From positions 62,001 to 126,000 of the forward strand of contig NZ_JAPDOE010000004.1 of the NCBI RefSeq assembly GCF_026013365.1: a stretch of DNA of 64,000 bases, in the 5' to 3' direction. The position numbers and the translations under genes are program-made. The stretch is from Paenibacillus sp. LS1. GTDB lineage: Bacteria > Bacillota > Bacilli > Paenibacillales > Paenibacillaceae. Within the stretch, counting starts at the first letter, position 1. The number at the start of each line of letters is the position of its first letter. This document shows, piece after piece, positions 43,407-52,317 of this stretch. A model generated the notes under the pieces. It saw nothing but the letters and a program-made list of their open reading frames with translations. It was not told the DNA's origin and did not search any database.

Positions 43407-44315
43407 ATGTCAACCGCAGTGAAAGAAAGCAGAAGCGATAAATTATTCTTATTGTGCAATTACATCTATCTGACGATAGCGCTCGTCATTGTGTTGTATC
43501 CGCTGCTATACATCATCAGTGCTTCAATCAGTGATCCCAAATACGTAAGCTCCGGTGAAATGTGGCTGCTTCCAAAAGGAATAACGTTTGAAGGCTATGC
43601 CCGGGTGTTTGAGAACACCAACATCTGGATCGGGTACAAAAATACAGTCATCTACACCGTCGTAGGTACGATCGTCAACCTGATTGTCACGCTACCAGCA
43701 GCCTATGCGCTTAGTCGCTCGGATTTTGTGGGACGAGGTTTCTTCATGGCAATGTTTATGGTAACGATGTTCTTCAGCGGAGGGCTTGTCCCGAGTTACT
43801 TACTGGTTAAGGATCTTGGCATGGTCAACAGCATGTGGGCACTTATTCTGCCAGGAGCTGCATCCATCTGGAATATTATCGTATGCCGTACGTTCTTCCA
43901 ATCGACCATTCCCAAGGAACTTCAGGAAGCGGCACATATTGATGGGTGTACCAACACCCGGTTGTTCATCAAAATCGTGCTCCCGCTTTCCATGCCAATC
44001 ATTGCAGTGATGGCGCTTTTCTACGGAGTGGGACACTGGAACAGCTATTTCAGTGCCATGATCTATCTGAACGATTCCTCCAAGTATCCGTTGCAGCTCT
44101 TTCTGCGCCAGATTCTGGTGCTTCAGGAAATGGCGGCTCAAGGGGGAGGCGCGATTGATACCTCATCAGCAACAGCGATGAATACCAAAGCGGAGATCGC
44201 TGCGCTGGTTAAATATGCTGTCATCATTGTTGCGACCCTTCCGGTCATTGCAGTCTATCCATTCCTCCAGCGTTACTTTGTCCAGGGTGTTATGATCGGT
44301 TCCGTTAAGGGATGA
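43407..44315 (+). CDS. Carbohydrate ABC transporter permease (YtcP/LplC-like)
   Basis: The second permease, 302 aa, with six helices and the EAA motif LQEAAHIDGCTNTRLFIKIVLPLS. It forms the channel with the LplB-like protein. The start is the ATG at 43407 after AAGGAGGGG, 16 nt past the upstream stop. The longer frame overlaps the first permease gene and lacks a ribosome binding site. The C-terminal FLQRYFVQGVMIGSVKG is typical of the group. Confidence 0.92.
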   Translation: MSTAVKESRSDKLFLLCNYIYLTIALVIVLYPLLYIISASISDPKYVSSGEMWLLPKGITFEGYARVFENTNIWIGYKNTVIYTVVGTIVNLIVTLPAAYALSRSDFVGRGFFMAMFMVTMFFSGGLVPSYLLVKDLGMVNSMWALILPGAASIWNIIVCRTFFQSTIPKELQEAAHIDGCTNTRLFIKIVLPLSMPIIAVMALFYGVGHWNSYFSAMIYLNDSSKYPLQLFLRQILVLQEMAAQGGGAIDTSSATAMNTKAEIAALVKYAVIIVATLPVIAVYPFLQRYFVQGVMIGSVKG

Positions 44316-44356
44316 TCTTAATCCATATACCACATTAAACAAGGGGAGTTGTTGTC

Positions 44357-45952
44357 ATGAAAAAGCTTCACAAGGCTTCATCCATTACACTTTGTCTCAC
44401 CTTATTCGCAACATTGCTTGCAGCTTGTGGTTCAACCAATGAAGACGGAAGCTCAACCTCCAAGGTTGAGGGGGTCAAAAAAGAAGGCTTCCCCATTGTA
44501 GATGAAACGCTAACGTTGAAGGTTATGTCCCAGGATGCGGGTGTAGCTGATTGGAGCACGATGCCTGTGCTGCAAGAAATGGAGAAACTGTCAGGCATCA
44601 AGCTGGAATACCAGCTTTCACCGATCGACAGCTTTGAAACGAAGAAAAATCTGGTTTTTGCGAGCGGGGACTTGCCGGATATGTTCTATGCTGCAGATCT
44701 CAAACCAGCGGAGCAAGTAACTTATGGCAGCCAGGGGATTCTGATCCCATTGGAAAAATACATTGACGAAGGTTACGCGCCCAATATCAAAAAGATCCTC
44801 GATGAGAACCCGGATGTTCGTAAATCATTTACAACGCCTGATGGGCATATGTATGCACTCCCATTCATTGACACGGCGGCTGTGTGGTACAGAGGCCCGA
44901 TGTGGTACAACGGGGAATTCCTAAAGACGCTTAATGTAGATGAGCCCAAGACTACGGAAGAATTGTATACGTATCTTAAGCGTGTCAAAGAAGAAGACCC
45001 TAATGGCAATGGCCAGCAAGATGAAATTCCGCTTACTTCTGTAAAACTGGATGATCTTCGCATGTTTTTCTTCGGCTTCTGGGGAATGTACAACGAAGGG
45101 ATCTATTCCGATAAAGACGGAAAAGTTCACTATCCTTATCAAGAAGAAGGTTACAAAGGTTATCTGACATTCATGAACCGCTTGTGGAAGGAAGATTTGC
45201 TGGATCATGAGACCTTCTCACAAACAGGCGATCAGAAGAAAGCAAAAGGTGAAAGTAACAAACTTGCGCTGTTCAACGATTACCATCCGTACTTCACGCT
45301 CGGAGGTGAACCTAGCACGGAACATCCGCTGATGACGCCCGTGAAGAGCGAGGTTGCAGACTCTCCTGTATACGGCAAGCATCCGGGGATGTCGGCTCGC
45401 GGTACCTTTGCTATTACGAGCAGCAACCCGTCCCCTGAGGCGACGATGCGCTGGATCGACTATATATACAGTTACGAAGGAGCGACCCTGTTCAATCAAG
45501 GTCCTGAAGGCGTGCTGTGGCAATTCAAAGACAAGGAAAATCATGTCAAAGAGTGGCTTCCTGTTCCTGGCGGCGGTGATCGTGAGGAATACCGGGGTAA
45601 AATCACGCCGAACTTTGGTATCTTGACACCGGGCATTAATGATCCGGATGTAGCGAAAGGGCTTCGCACCGAATTTGATGAGTGGATTGACCAGCAGAAT
45701 CAAGAGAAGTTGGTACCTATCGGAAAAGCTCCATTTCCTAACGTTTATCTGACGAATGAAGAACAAAGCGAAGCGACGGCCTTACTGTCTGATCTGGATA
45801 CGTACGTTAAGCAGATGGAAGCGAAGTTCGTGACCGGCCAGGAACCGCTTGAGAACTGGGATAAATACATTGCGCAGCTGAAGAAAATGGGCAGCGACCG
45901 TATCATCGAACTGTATCAGGGGGCATATGACCGCTGGAATACCGGCCAATAA
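44357..45952 (+). CDS. Extracellular solute-binding lipoprotein (LplA-like)
   Basis: A 531-aa lipoprotein that captures the oligosaccharide outside the cell. The signal peptide ends in the lipobox LLAAC (Cys24). The body follows the large type-1 binding proteins of LplA operons, with GDLPDMFYAADL and a conserved aromatic-rich cleft (YALPFIDTAAVWYRGPMWYNGEF). GGGGAG lies upstream of the ATG. A 95-nt gap separates it from the GH29 gene. The preference is unknown, but the downstream enzymes suggest a large fucosylated glycan. Confidence 0.92.
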   Translation: MKKLHKASSITLCLTLFATLLAACGSTNEDGSSTSKVEGVKKEGFPIVDETLTLKVMSQDAGVADWSTMPVLQEMEKLSGIKLEYQLSPIDSFETKKNLVFASGDLPDMFYAADLKPAEQVTYGSQGILIPLEKYIDEGYAPNIKKILDENPDVRKSFTTPDGHMYALPFIDTAAVWYRGPMWYNGEFLKTLNVDEPKTTEELYTYLKRVKEEDPNGNGQQDEIPLTSVKLDDLRMFFFGFWGMYNEGIYSDKDGKVHYPYQEEGYKGYLTFMNRLWKEDLLDHETFSQTGDQKKAKGESNKLALFNDYHPYFTLGGEPSTEHPLMTPVKSEVADSPVYGKHPGMSARGTFAITSSNPSPEATMRWIDYIYSYEGATLFNQGPEGVLWQFKDKENHVKEWLPVPGGGDREEYRGKITPNFGILTPGINDPDVAKGLRTEFDEWIDQQNQEKLVPIGKAPFPNVYLTNEEQSEATALLSDLDTYVKQMEAKFVTGQEPLENWDKYIAQLKKMGSDRIIELYQGAYDRWNTGQ

Positions 45953-46047
45953 AAAAGTCTGTCAATATATATCCCATGAAGAAGGACAATGATTAGGTTC
46001 AATGATTTTTCTCATATATGAATTCTCAGGGGAGGGTGTGGGCAGAT

Positions 46048-47334
46048 ATGCAGAAATGGTTTGAAGAAGCCAAACTGGGGATATTCATTCACTATGGCAT
46101 CTATGCTGTAGACGGGGTTGCGGAATCCTGGTCTTTCTATAATGGCAGGATATCCTATGATGAATATATGAAACAGTTGGATGGTTTTACGGCATCGGCA
46201 TTCAATGCGGAGAAGTGGGCGGACTTGATTGAAAAGTCTGGAGCCCGCTATGCCGTGCTGACAACGAAGCATCATGATGGTGTTGCTCTATGGGATACGC
46301 AGTATAGTGACCTCAATGTCGTCAAACAGACACCCGCGAATCGGGATATCGTGAGGGAATATGCAGAAGCGATTCGGGAGAAGGGCATTCATCTGGGGAT
46401 GTACTTTTCGCTGATCGATTGGTCGCACCCGGATTATCCCAGCGTATATGAAGGCGGAAAAGTACCAGAGGACCTCAGCAGTGTCAACCGGCATTCAAGT
46501 CCTGTGGACGGCGTTCAGGATCAGGAGAAATGGCAGAAGTTCCTGCAATTCAATAACCATCAACTGGAAGAGATTTTGACGAATTACGGAAAAGTGGATC
46601 TGCTGTGGTTCGATGGGGACTGGGAACGAAGTGCCGAGCAGTGGAATCTGCCGGACTTCAAGCATTACCTGCAATCCTTCAACCCGGATATCATCATCAA
46701 CTCCCGTCTGCAGGGTTATGGAGATTACAAGACGCCGGAGCAGGGCATTCCGATTACAAGACCAGAGGGACTCTGGGAATTCTGTACCACGATCAACACA
46801 TCTTGGGGTTATGTGCCAACAGATCATAAATATAAATCACTTAATCAGATCATTCGAATGTTCTGTGATTGTATTTCGATGGGCGGAAATATGTTACTGG
46901 ATATCGGCCCGCGTGAAGACGGGACCATCGATCAGAGGCAGGAGGACATCCTGCTTGGGCTGGGAACATGGATTCGGATCCATGAGGAGGCTGTTTTCGG
47001 GACGGGAGAAGGGATTATGCCTCGCTATTATTTTGGGGGAAGCACCGTATCAGAGGACAGAAAGTCATTGTACCTATTTGTGTATGACGAGCCAAAAGAG
47101 AATGTGTGCATCAAAGGTCTCTGCAATCCGATCAAGAAAATTACCGTGCTGCATTCGGGCAAAGAGCTTCATCATGAGATTCATGGGGGCGTGCCTTGGT
47201 TCAATATCCCGGGAACAACGTGGATTAAGATGACCCCGGAGGATACACATGAACAGGTGACCGTTCTTAAGCTCGAATTCGATGAGGAGCTGGAAATGTA
47301 TGGCGGCTCTGGAGCCGTTGTCACCCATAACTAA
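46048..47334 (+). CDS. GH29 alpha-L-fucosidase (no signal peptide)
   Basis: A retaining alpha-fucosidase of 428 aa. The start WFEEAKLGIFIHYGIYAV, the pair TTKHHDGVALWD and the nucleophile Asp189 in LLWFDGDW are family hallmarks, with GNMLLDIGPREDGTI closing the barrel. The start is the ATG at 46048; a GGAGGG 11 nt upstream lies inside the longer frame from 46018. Absence of a signal peptide places it in the cytoplasm, acting on imported substrate. The linkage (alpha-1,3/4 or core alpha-1,6) cannot be read from sequence. Confidence 0.92.
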   Translation: MQKWFEEAKLGIFIHYGIYAVDGVAESWSFYNGRISYDEYMKQLDGFTASAFNAEKWADLIEKSGARYAVLTTKHHDGVALWDTQYSDLNVVKQTPANRDIVREYAEAIREKGIHLGMYFSLIDWSHPDYPSVYEGGKVPEDLSSVNRHSSPVDGVQDQEKWQKFLQFNNHQLEEILTNYGKVDLLWFDGDWERSAEQWNLPDFKHYLQSFNPDIIINSRLQGYGDYKTPEQGIPITRPEGLWEFCTTINTSWGYVPTDHKYKSLNQIIRMFCDCISMGGNMLLDIGPREDGTIDQRQEDILLGLGTWIRIHEEAVFGTGEGIMPRYYFGGSTVSEDRKSLYLFVYDEPKENVCIKGLCNPIKKITVLHSGKELHHEIHGGVPWFNIPGTTWIKMTPEDTHEQVTVLKLEFDEELEMYGGSGAVVTHN

Positions 47335-47397
47335 CCATTACAGGGAGGGTGTGCGCTGATAGATGCATGCCCTCCCTTACGAATTGGAGAGAGCGAC

Positions 47398-48420
47398 ATG
47401 AACAGAAGTGGAGTGCCGGAACCCAAGATTGAGTATGCTCCCAAACATTATATATGCAATCGTGCGCAGGAACCGCTGGTCTTAGACGGCCGTGTGGATA
47501 AGGCATTTTGGGATGCGGCCCCTTGGACGGATGATTTCGTTGATATCGAAGGGGATCTTCGTCCGAAGCCAGGGAAACAGACACGGGTAAAAATGCTGTG
47601 GGATGACGACTATTTCTATTTTGCTGCCGAGCTGATTGAAGATCAGATCTGGGCTACGTTGACTGAGCGTGATTCCGTTATTTTTTATGACAATGACTTC
47701 GAGATTTTTATCGATCCCGATGGGGATTCCCATCAATATTATGAGTTCGAGATCAATGCACTCAATACGGTATGGGACCTGCTATTGGTGAAGCCGTATC
47801 GGGATGGCGGACCTCCGGTCAATGGATGGGATATCAGCGGTCTCAAGACGGCCGTATATATCGATGGTGACCTGAATAATCCTGGGGCTGATAATCGGAA
47901 ATGGAGCGTGGAAGTTGCAATACCCTGGACCAGTCTACAGGAGTGTGCCGAAGGAAACCGTCCGCCTGCACCCGGTGAGTTCTGGCGTGTCAACTTCTCG
48001 CGCGTAGAGTGGCGGACCGAGGTGCAGGACGGTGAGTACCGCAAGGTGCTGAATCCAGATACGGGCAAACCTTATCCGGAAGACAACTGGGTGTGGTCAC
48101 CTATGGGTATTATCAACATGCATTACCCGGAGTTGTGGGGCTATGTCGTATTCTCGGATGACGGAACCGATCAGTCGTTTAAGTTGCCGGAAGACGAGCG
48201 AATTAAATGGGAGCTTCGCAGGCTTTATTACCGTGAACGCAATTATTATGAAACCCATGGTGAATTTACACAGGATTTGAAGCTGCTTATGGGTGAGGAA
48301 TCATTGATTTGTCAGCCTGTAATTGAAACAACCCGTAGTTTATTTCAGATTAGTACGCCTTCCTCGGACGGCACTACCTTAATCTGTATTCGGGAAGACG
48401 GAAAGCTGTGGAAGGAGTGA
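47398..48420 (+). CDS. CBM9-like (carbohydrate-binding family 9-type) cytoplasmic protein
   Basis: A 340-aa protein whose first 250 residues have the CBM9-like beta-sandwich pattern: PLVLDGRVDKAFWDAAPWTDDFVDI, VKMLWDDDYFYFAAEL, DNDFEIFIDPDGDSHQYYEFEINALNTVWDLLL, and WSVEVAIPWTSL. The C-terminal 90 residues are helical and charged, ending without a known domain. No signal peptide is seen, which is odd for a binding module and suggests it handles imported glycan inside the cell. Only 7 nt separate it from the transglutaminase-fold gene. Confidence 0.82.
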   Translation: MNRSGVPEPKIEYAPKHYICNRAQEPLVLDGRVDKAFWDAAPWTDDFVDIEGDLRPKPGKQTRVKMLWDDDYFYFAAELIEDQIWATLTERDSVIFYDNDFEIFIDPDGDSHQYYEFEINALNTVWDLLLVKPYRDGGPPVNGWDISGLKTAVYIDGDLNNPGADNRKWSVEVAIPWTSLQECAEGNRPPAPGEFWRVNFSRVEWRTEVQDGEYRKVLNPDTGKPYPEDNWVWSPMGIINMHYPELWGYVVFSDDGTDQSFKLPEDERIKWELRRLYYRERNYYETHGEFTQDLKLLMGEESLICQPVIETTRSLFQISTPSSDGTTLICIREDGKLWKE

Positions 48421-48427
48421 GCTAATC

Positions 48428-51058
48428 ATGACCAGCCAAACCTTAGTATTTTCCCTTGATGCACAGTCATTGGAGAGGATCGAGCAGAAGTTTCAGGAAA
48501 AGGTACGTTTTGCAGAGGCCCGCAAATCAGAGTTGTTTCATATCTTTCAACAGGGGCTAACGGAAGAAGAGACCTGGGCATTGAAGTATATATATGCCTA
48601 TATGCCGGTAAACGACATGGCTGATTATAACGGGGACCTGTTCTTGAGCCATGTGCGCCAGGCTTTGGATATCCGCAAGCGTGTACCTTGGGGAGCATGC
48701 GTTCCTGATCATCTGTTCCTTCATTTTGTGTTGCCTTATCGGATAAATACGGAAAATATTGAAGATTTCCGCGGTTTGATATATGACGAATTAGCCGAGC
48801 GGACAACGAAGTTATCCATGGCCGATGCCATTCTGGAGACCAATTACTGGTGTCATGAGAAAGCGACCTATATCGGCAGCGATCTGCGTACGATATCACC
48901 GCTGACGATGATCCGGAATGCTCGTGGCCGATGCGGCGAAGAATCCACGTTGGCGGTGGCCGCTCTTCGCAGCATCGGTATACCTGCTCGCCAGGTCTAC
49001 ACGCCGCGTTGGGCGCACTGTGACAGTAATCATGCCTGGGTAGAAGCCTGGGCAGATGGTCAATGGTATTACATCGGGGCATGCGAGCCGGAAGCTCGTC
49101 TGAACCAGGGATGGTTCAGCCCGCCAGCCCGCAGGGCCATGCTGATTAATACGAGGATCTATGCCGACTATCCCGGACCAGAGGATATTACGCTCTCCGA
49201 GAAGGGATTTACCGAAATCAACTTGCTTGAGAACTATGCGCCAACGCGAACAGTCTGTGTGAAGGTGAAAGATGAGCATGGAGAGCCCGTACCCGGAGCG
49301 AGCGTCCGCTTTGAGTTGTACAATTCGGCTGAATTCTATCCGATTGCCGAAATTAGCACGGACGCACAAGGGGAAGCTGCTTTTAAGACAGGTTATGGCG
49401 ACCTTTTGATTCGTGCGGTCAGTGGCGGCAAGTGGAGTGAAATCCTATTCAAGGCTCAGGAAAGCGAGCTTGTAGAACTTGTATTGGACTCGTCAGAGCA
49501 GCCCACAGGGATCACAGATTTTGATATAGTTCCTCCTCCGGAAGGGGAGGGAGAGGTAGTGATTGCATTACCGGAAGAGAAGATCCAGATTCACAATCGT
49601 CGTCTGGAGGAAGGGGCGCAGACCCGGAGCGAGTATGAGGACACATTCCTGGGTGAGGAGGAAGCGGTCTCGCTGGCTAAAGTGGTCGGACTGCCCTCAG
49701 TACGTGTATGGGCTATTCTCGAGAAAGCAAGGGGGAACAGTTGTGAAATTGCAGCTTTCCTAGAGGAATGTTCCAATTCATACGGTGAATGGCCGCTCCG
49801 GTTGCTGGAGTCGATGAATGAAAAAGATTTAACTGATACCTTTCGCCAGACGCTGGATGATCATCTAGTCGGTGCGCTCTCGCAACAAGGATCATGGTCT
49901 GAAGGTACGTTTGTGAGATACATCCTGTGTCCGCGGATTTCCTATGAGATGCTGGTTCCTTATCGAGGCGTATTCCAGAATGCCTTTTCGGCTGACAAAG
50001 CAGCAGCGTTTAGGGAAAATCCTGCGATGCTTCTCCAAATGCTGGAACAGGAATACGAATACTATGAAGATCTTCCTAATCTAAAAGGCAAAGGGAATCC
50101 GATCGGGACGTTTAGTCTGATGAAGGGCGATGCTCAGTCGCTGGATATTTTGTTTGTGGCTGTATGCCGCAGTTTGGGTATTCCGGCACGATTACATCCG
50201 AGTGCACAGAAACCACAGTACCTAAGTGACAGAGGCTGGGAGGATGCGTTTAGTCTCACTTCAACTCAAACTCAGGAGAGCACAAGCTGGGGAATGCTCC
50301 AACTTTGTAGGGATATAAAGGCTTCGCAGGATACACCTGAAGCATCTTATTTCGAAAATTTCTCGTTTGCCCGTCTGGAAGATGGTGTCTACAAGACGTT
50401 GATTTATCCTTATGGCAGTGCGGATGTCTATAGCGAGCCATATGAGGTTGAACCAGGCGTTTATCGCTTAACGACAGGCATTCGCCTGAAAGATGGAACC
50501 GTAAAAGTGCGCTTCGTTTACTTTACCGTGAACACCGGAGATACAACTGAGGTTGTATTGACTTATCGCGAGACTGAGGTTGATATTCCTGTACTGGGTA
50601 AACTGGTACCAGGAAGCATACTGACTCGTCTGAATGGTTCAGAGGTAGAGCTGGAGGAACTTCTGGGATCCGAGGGTGCCATTGCTGCCTGGATTGAACC
50701 GGAGCGTGAACCGACCAAACATCTGCTTCGTGAACTTTGCGAGCTGGCAGAGCCACTGGATAAGCTGGGTATACCAATCGTACTCATGATCGGAGATGTG
50801 GAATGGAACGCTGCCTTTGACCCTGCTGGTTATCCAAAGCTGCCTGTACGCACGGTTTTTGTACGAGATTCCAGTTATGCTTCCTTGTCGGGTTTCATTT
50901 CAAAGCCTGCGGCTTACGAAGCGGGTTATCCGCATCTGTTCGTGCTGGATGCTCAGCATCAAATTCGGTATTTGGCTTCCGGGTACAAGATCGGTACAGG
51001 GAAGGAAGCCCTGCAGATTGCTGCTGCGATATCTCAATCATCGAACGGATCGGAGTGA
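48428..51058 (+). CDS. Large transglutaminase-fold protein of glycan loci
   Basis: An 876-aa cytoplasmic protein. The core (about 140-240) has Cys169 in RGRCGEESTLAVAALRS and His202 in SNHAWVEAW; the third position reads YYIGACEPE, with Gly where transglutaminases and peptide:N-glycanases have Asp. GRCGE and CEP resemble the peptide:N-glycanase (Png1) active site. An Ig-like segment (about 275-350), a second transglutaminase-like region lacking Cys (about 540-600) and a thioredoxin-like C-terminus (about 745-876) follow. Large proteins of this type occur beside glycosidase genes in other bacteria, but no activity is established to my knowledge. Its operon position suggests action on a peptide- or amino-linked glycan. 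Confidence 0.8.
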   Translation: MTSQTLVFSLDAQSLERIEQKFQEKVRFAEARKSELFHIFQQGLTEEETWALKYIYAYMPVNDMADYNGDLFLSHVRQALDIRKRVPWGACVPDHLFLHFVLPYRINTENIEDFRGLIYDELAERTTKLSMADAILETNYWCHEKATYIGSDLRTISPLTMIRNARGRCGEESTLAVAALRSIGIPARQVYTPRWAHCDSNHAWVEAWADGQWYYIGACEPEARLNQGWFSPPARRAMLINTRIYADYPGPEDITLSEKGFTEINLLENYAPTRTVCVKVKDEHGEPVPGASVRFELYNSAEFYPIAEISTDAQGEAAFKTGYGDLLIRAVSGGKWSEILFKAQESELVELVLDSSEQPTGITDFDIVPPPEGEGEVVIALPEEKIQIHNRRLEEGAQTRSEYEDTFLGEEEAVSLAKVVGLPSVRVWAILEKARGNSCEIAAFLEECSNSYGEWPLRLLESMNEKDLTDTFRQTLDDHLVGALSQQGSWSEGTFVRYILCPRISYEMLVPYRGVFQNAFSADKAAAFRENPAMLLQMLEQEYEYYEDLPNLKGKGNPIGTFSLMKGDAQSLDILFVAVCRSLGIPARLHPSAQKPQYLSDRGWEDAFSLTSTQTQESTSWGMLQLCRDIKASQDTPEASYFENFSFARLEDGVYKTLIYPYGSADVYSEPYEVEPGVYRLTTGIRLKDGTVKVRFVYFTVNTGDTTEVVLTYRETEVDIPVLGKLVPGSILTRLNGSEVELEELLGSEGAIAAWIEPEREPTKHLLRELCELAEPLDKLGIPIVLMIGDVEWNAAFDPAGYPKLPVRTVFVRDSSYASLSGFISKPAAYEAGYPHLFVLDAQHQIRYLASGYKIGTGKEALQIAAAISQSSNGSE

Positions 51059-51063
51059 AGAGA

Positions 51064-52116
51064 ATGACGAAATATATTGCTGTAGGTTATGCCGTGGATT
51101 CAGTTCTTTCCAACATGACACATGAGGATCTGTTGAAGTTAACACATCTGAACGTAGCCTTCGGACATGTTAAGAATGATGAAATCACCATCGAGCATTT
51201 AAAGAACGGTCACGTTATCCGGAACATGAAGCGGGAGCATCCGAATCTTACGGTACTGCTGTCTGTTGGCGGATGGAGCGCTGGCGGTTTCTCAGAGGCT
51301 GCCTCAACCCGGGCGGGGAGGGAAAGCATGGCTGCATCTGCGGTCCGGGTACTGGAGGAATACCCTTTTGAGGGGATTGATCTGGACTGGGAGTATCCTT
51401 GTTATGGTGAAGCTGGTATCGCATCCAGTCCTGATGATAAACGGAATTTTACGTTGTTACTCAAGACGATGCGGGAGTCACTGGATGCCAAGGGAGCCGA
51501 GGAAGGTCGTCATTATCTGCTCACCATTGCGGCAGGGGCTGACCAATACTACGTAGACGGTACAGAGATGGCTGAGGTGCAGCAGTACCTGGACTACGTC
51601 CAGTTGATGACCTATGACATGCGCGGTGGTTTTCAGATTCTGACCGGGCACCATACGAATCTGTACACGCCAACAGGAGATTTGTTTCGAATCAGTACGG
51701 ATGCTTCTGTGAACCTTTTTGTTCGCGCTGGTGTTCCGAAGGAGAAAATTGTGATCGGTGCTGCGTTTTATTCCCGGATCTGGACTGAAGTTCCTGATCA
51801 AAACCACGGGCTCCATCAAATGGCTGGCAGCACAGGCGGCTACGGTCCGTCATTTGCCGAGCTGGAAGCGAAGTACATTAACCAGAATGGTTACACTCGT
51901 TATTGGGATGAAGAAGCCTGTGCACCTTTTCTGTTTAATGGGTCCAGCCTAATATCTTATGATGATGAAGAGTCGATCCAATGCAAATGTGATTACGTAA
52001 AGGAACAAGGTCTGGCCGGAATCATGTTCTGGGAGTACGGCTGTGATCCGACCCGCCGTCTACTGGGTGCTATACATCAAGGGCTGCAGGATCTTCCGGC
52101 TGGGAAAATAGGATAA
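51064..52116 (+). CDS. GH18 glycosidase (chitinase/ENGase-like, no signal peptide)
   Basis: A 350-aa TIM-barrel enzyme that cleaves beta-1,4-GlcNAc bonds by substrate-assisted catalysis. LLSVGGW and the catalytic GIDLDWEYP with Glu110 are intact, and MTYDMRGG and AFYSRIW resemble chitinases. No signal peptide, so it acts on imported chito- or N-glycan-like oligosaccharides. The start is the ATG at 51064, 8 nt after GGAG and 5 nt past the upstream stop, implying coupled translation. Last gene of the operon, followed by a strong terminator. Confidence 0.9.
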   Translation: MTKYIAVGYAVDSVLSNMTHEDLLKLTHLNVAFGHVKNDEITIEHLKNGHVIRNMKREHPNLTVLLSVGGWSAGGFSEAASTRAGRESMAASAVRVLEEYPFEGIDLDWEYPCYGEAGIASSPDDKRNFTLLLKTMRESLDAKGAEEGRHYLLTIAAGADQYYVDGTEMAEVQQYLDYVQLMTYDMRGGFQILTGHHTNLYTPTGDLFRISTDASVNLFVRAGVPKEKIVIGAAFYSRIWTEVPDQNHGLHQMAGSTGGYGPSFAELEAKYINQNGYTRYWDEEACAPFLFNGSSLISYDDEESIQCKCDYVKEQGLAGIMFWEYGCDPTRRLLGAIHQGLQDLPAGKIG

Positions 52117-52168
52117 ACACCTCAGGGAGCCGACGGGTCAGATGATGTATATGGACTAAAAACATACG

Positions 52169-52215
52169 AAGGGGCCGTCCTATAGTCATGCTCATGACTT
52201 ATAGGACGGCCCCTT
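52169..52215. terminator. Strong bidirectional terminator
   Basis: AAGGGGCCGTCCTATA pairs perfectly with TATAGGACGGCCCCTT, with an inner TCATG/CATGA stem. It lies between the GH18 and membrane AraC genes. Confidence 0.9.
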
Positions 52216-52317
52216 GTTTGCGTTATTTTGGTCTATTGAATCTGGCACATGTTATTCGCTCTCATATACACTGTTTACTGTTCTGAGATGTAACCATCAC
52301 AGAGACGATAGCTCCAT

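Noticed and set aside
48426..49082. 218-codon antisense frame at the start of the transglutaminase-fold gene
   Set aside because: Low-quality composition (His/Arg/Pro/Ser-rich) and full overlap with a conserved gene.
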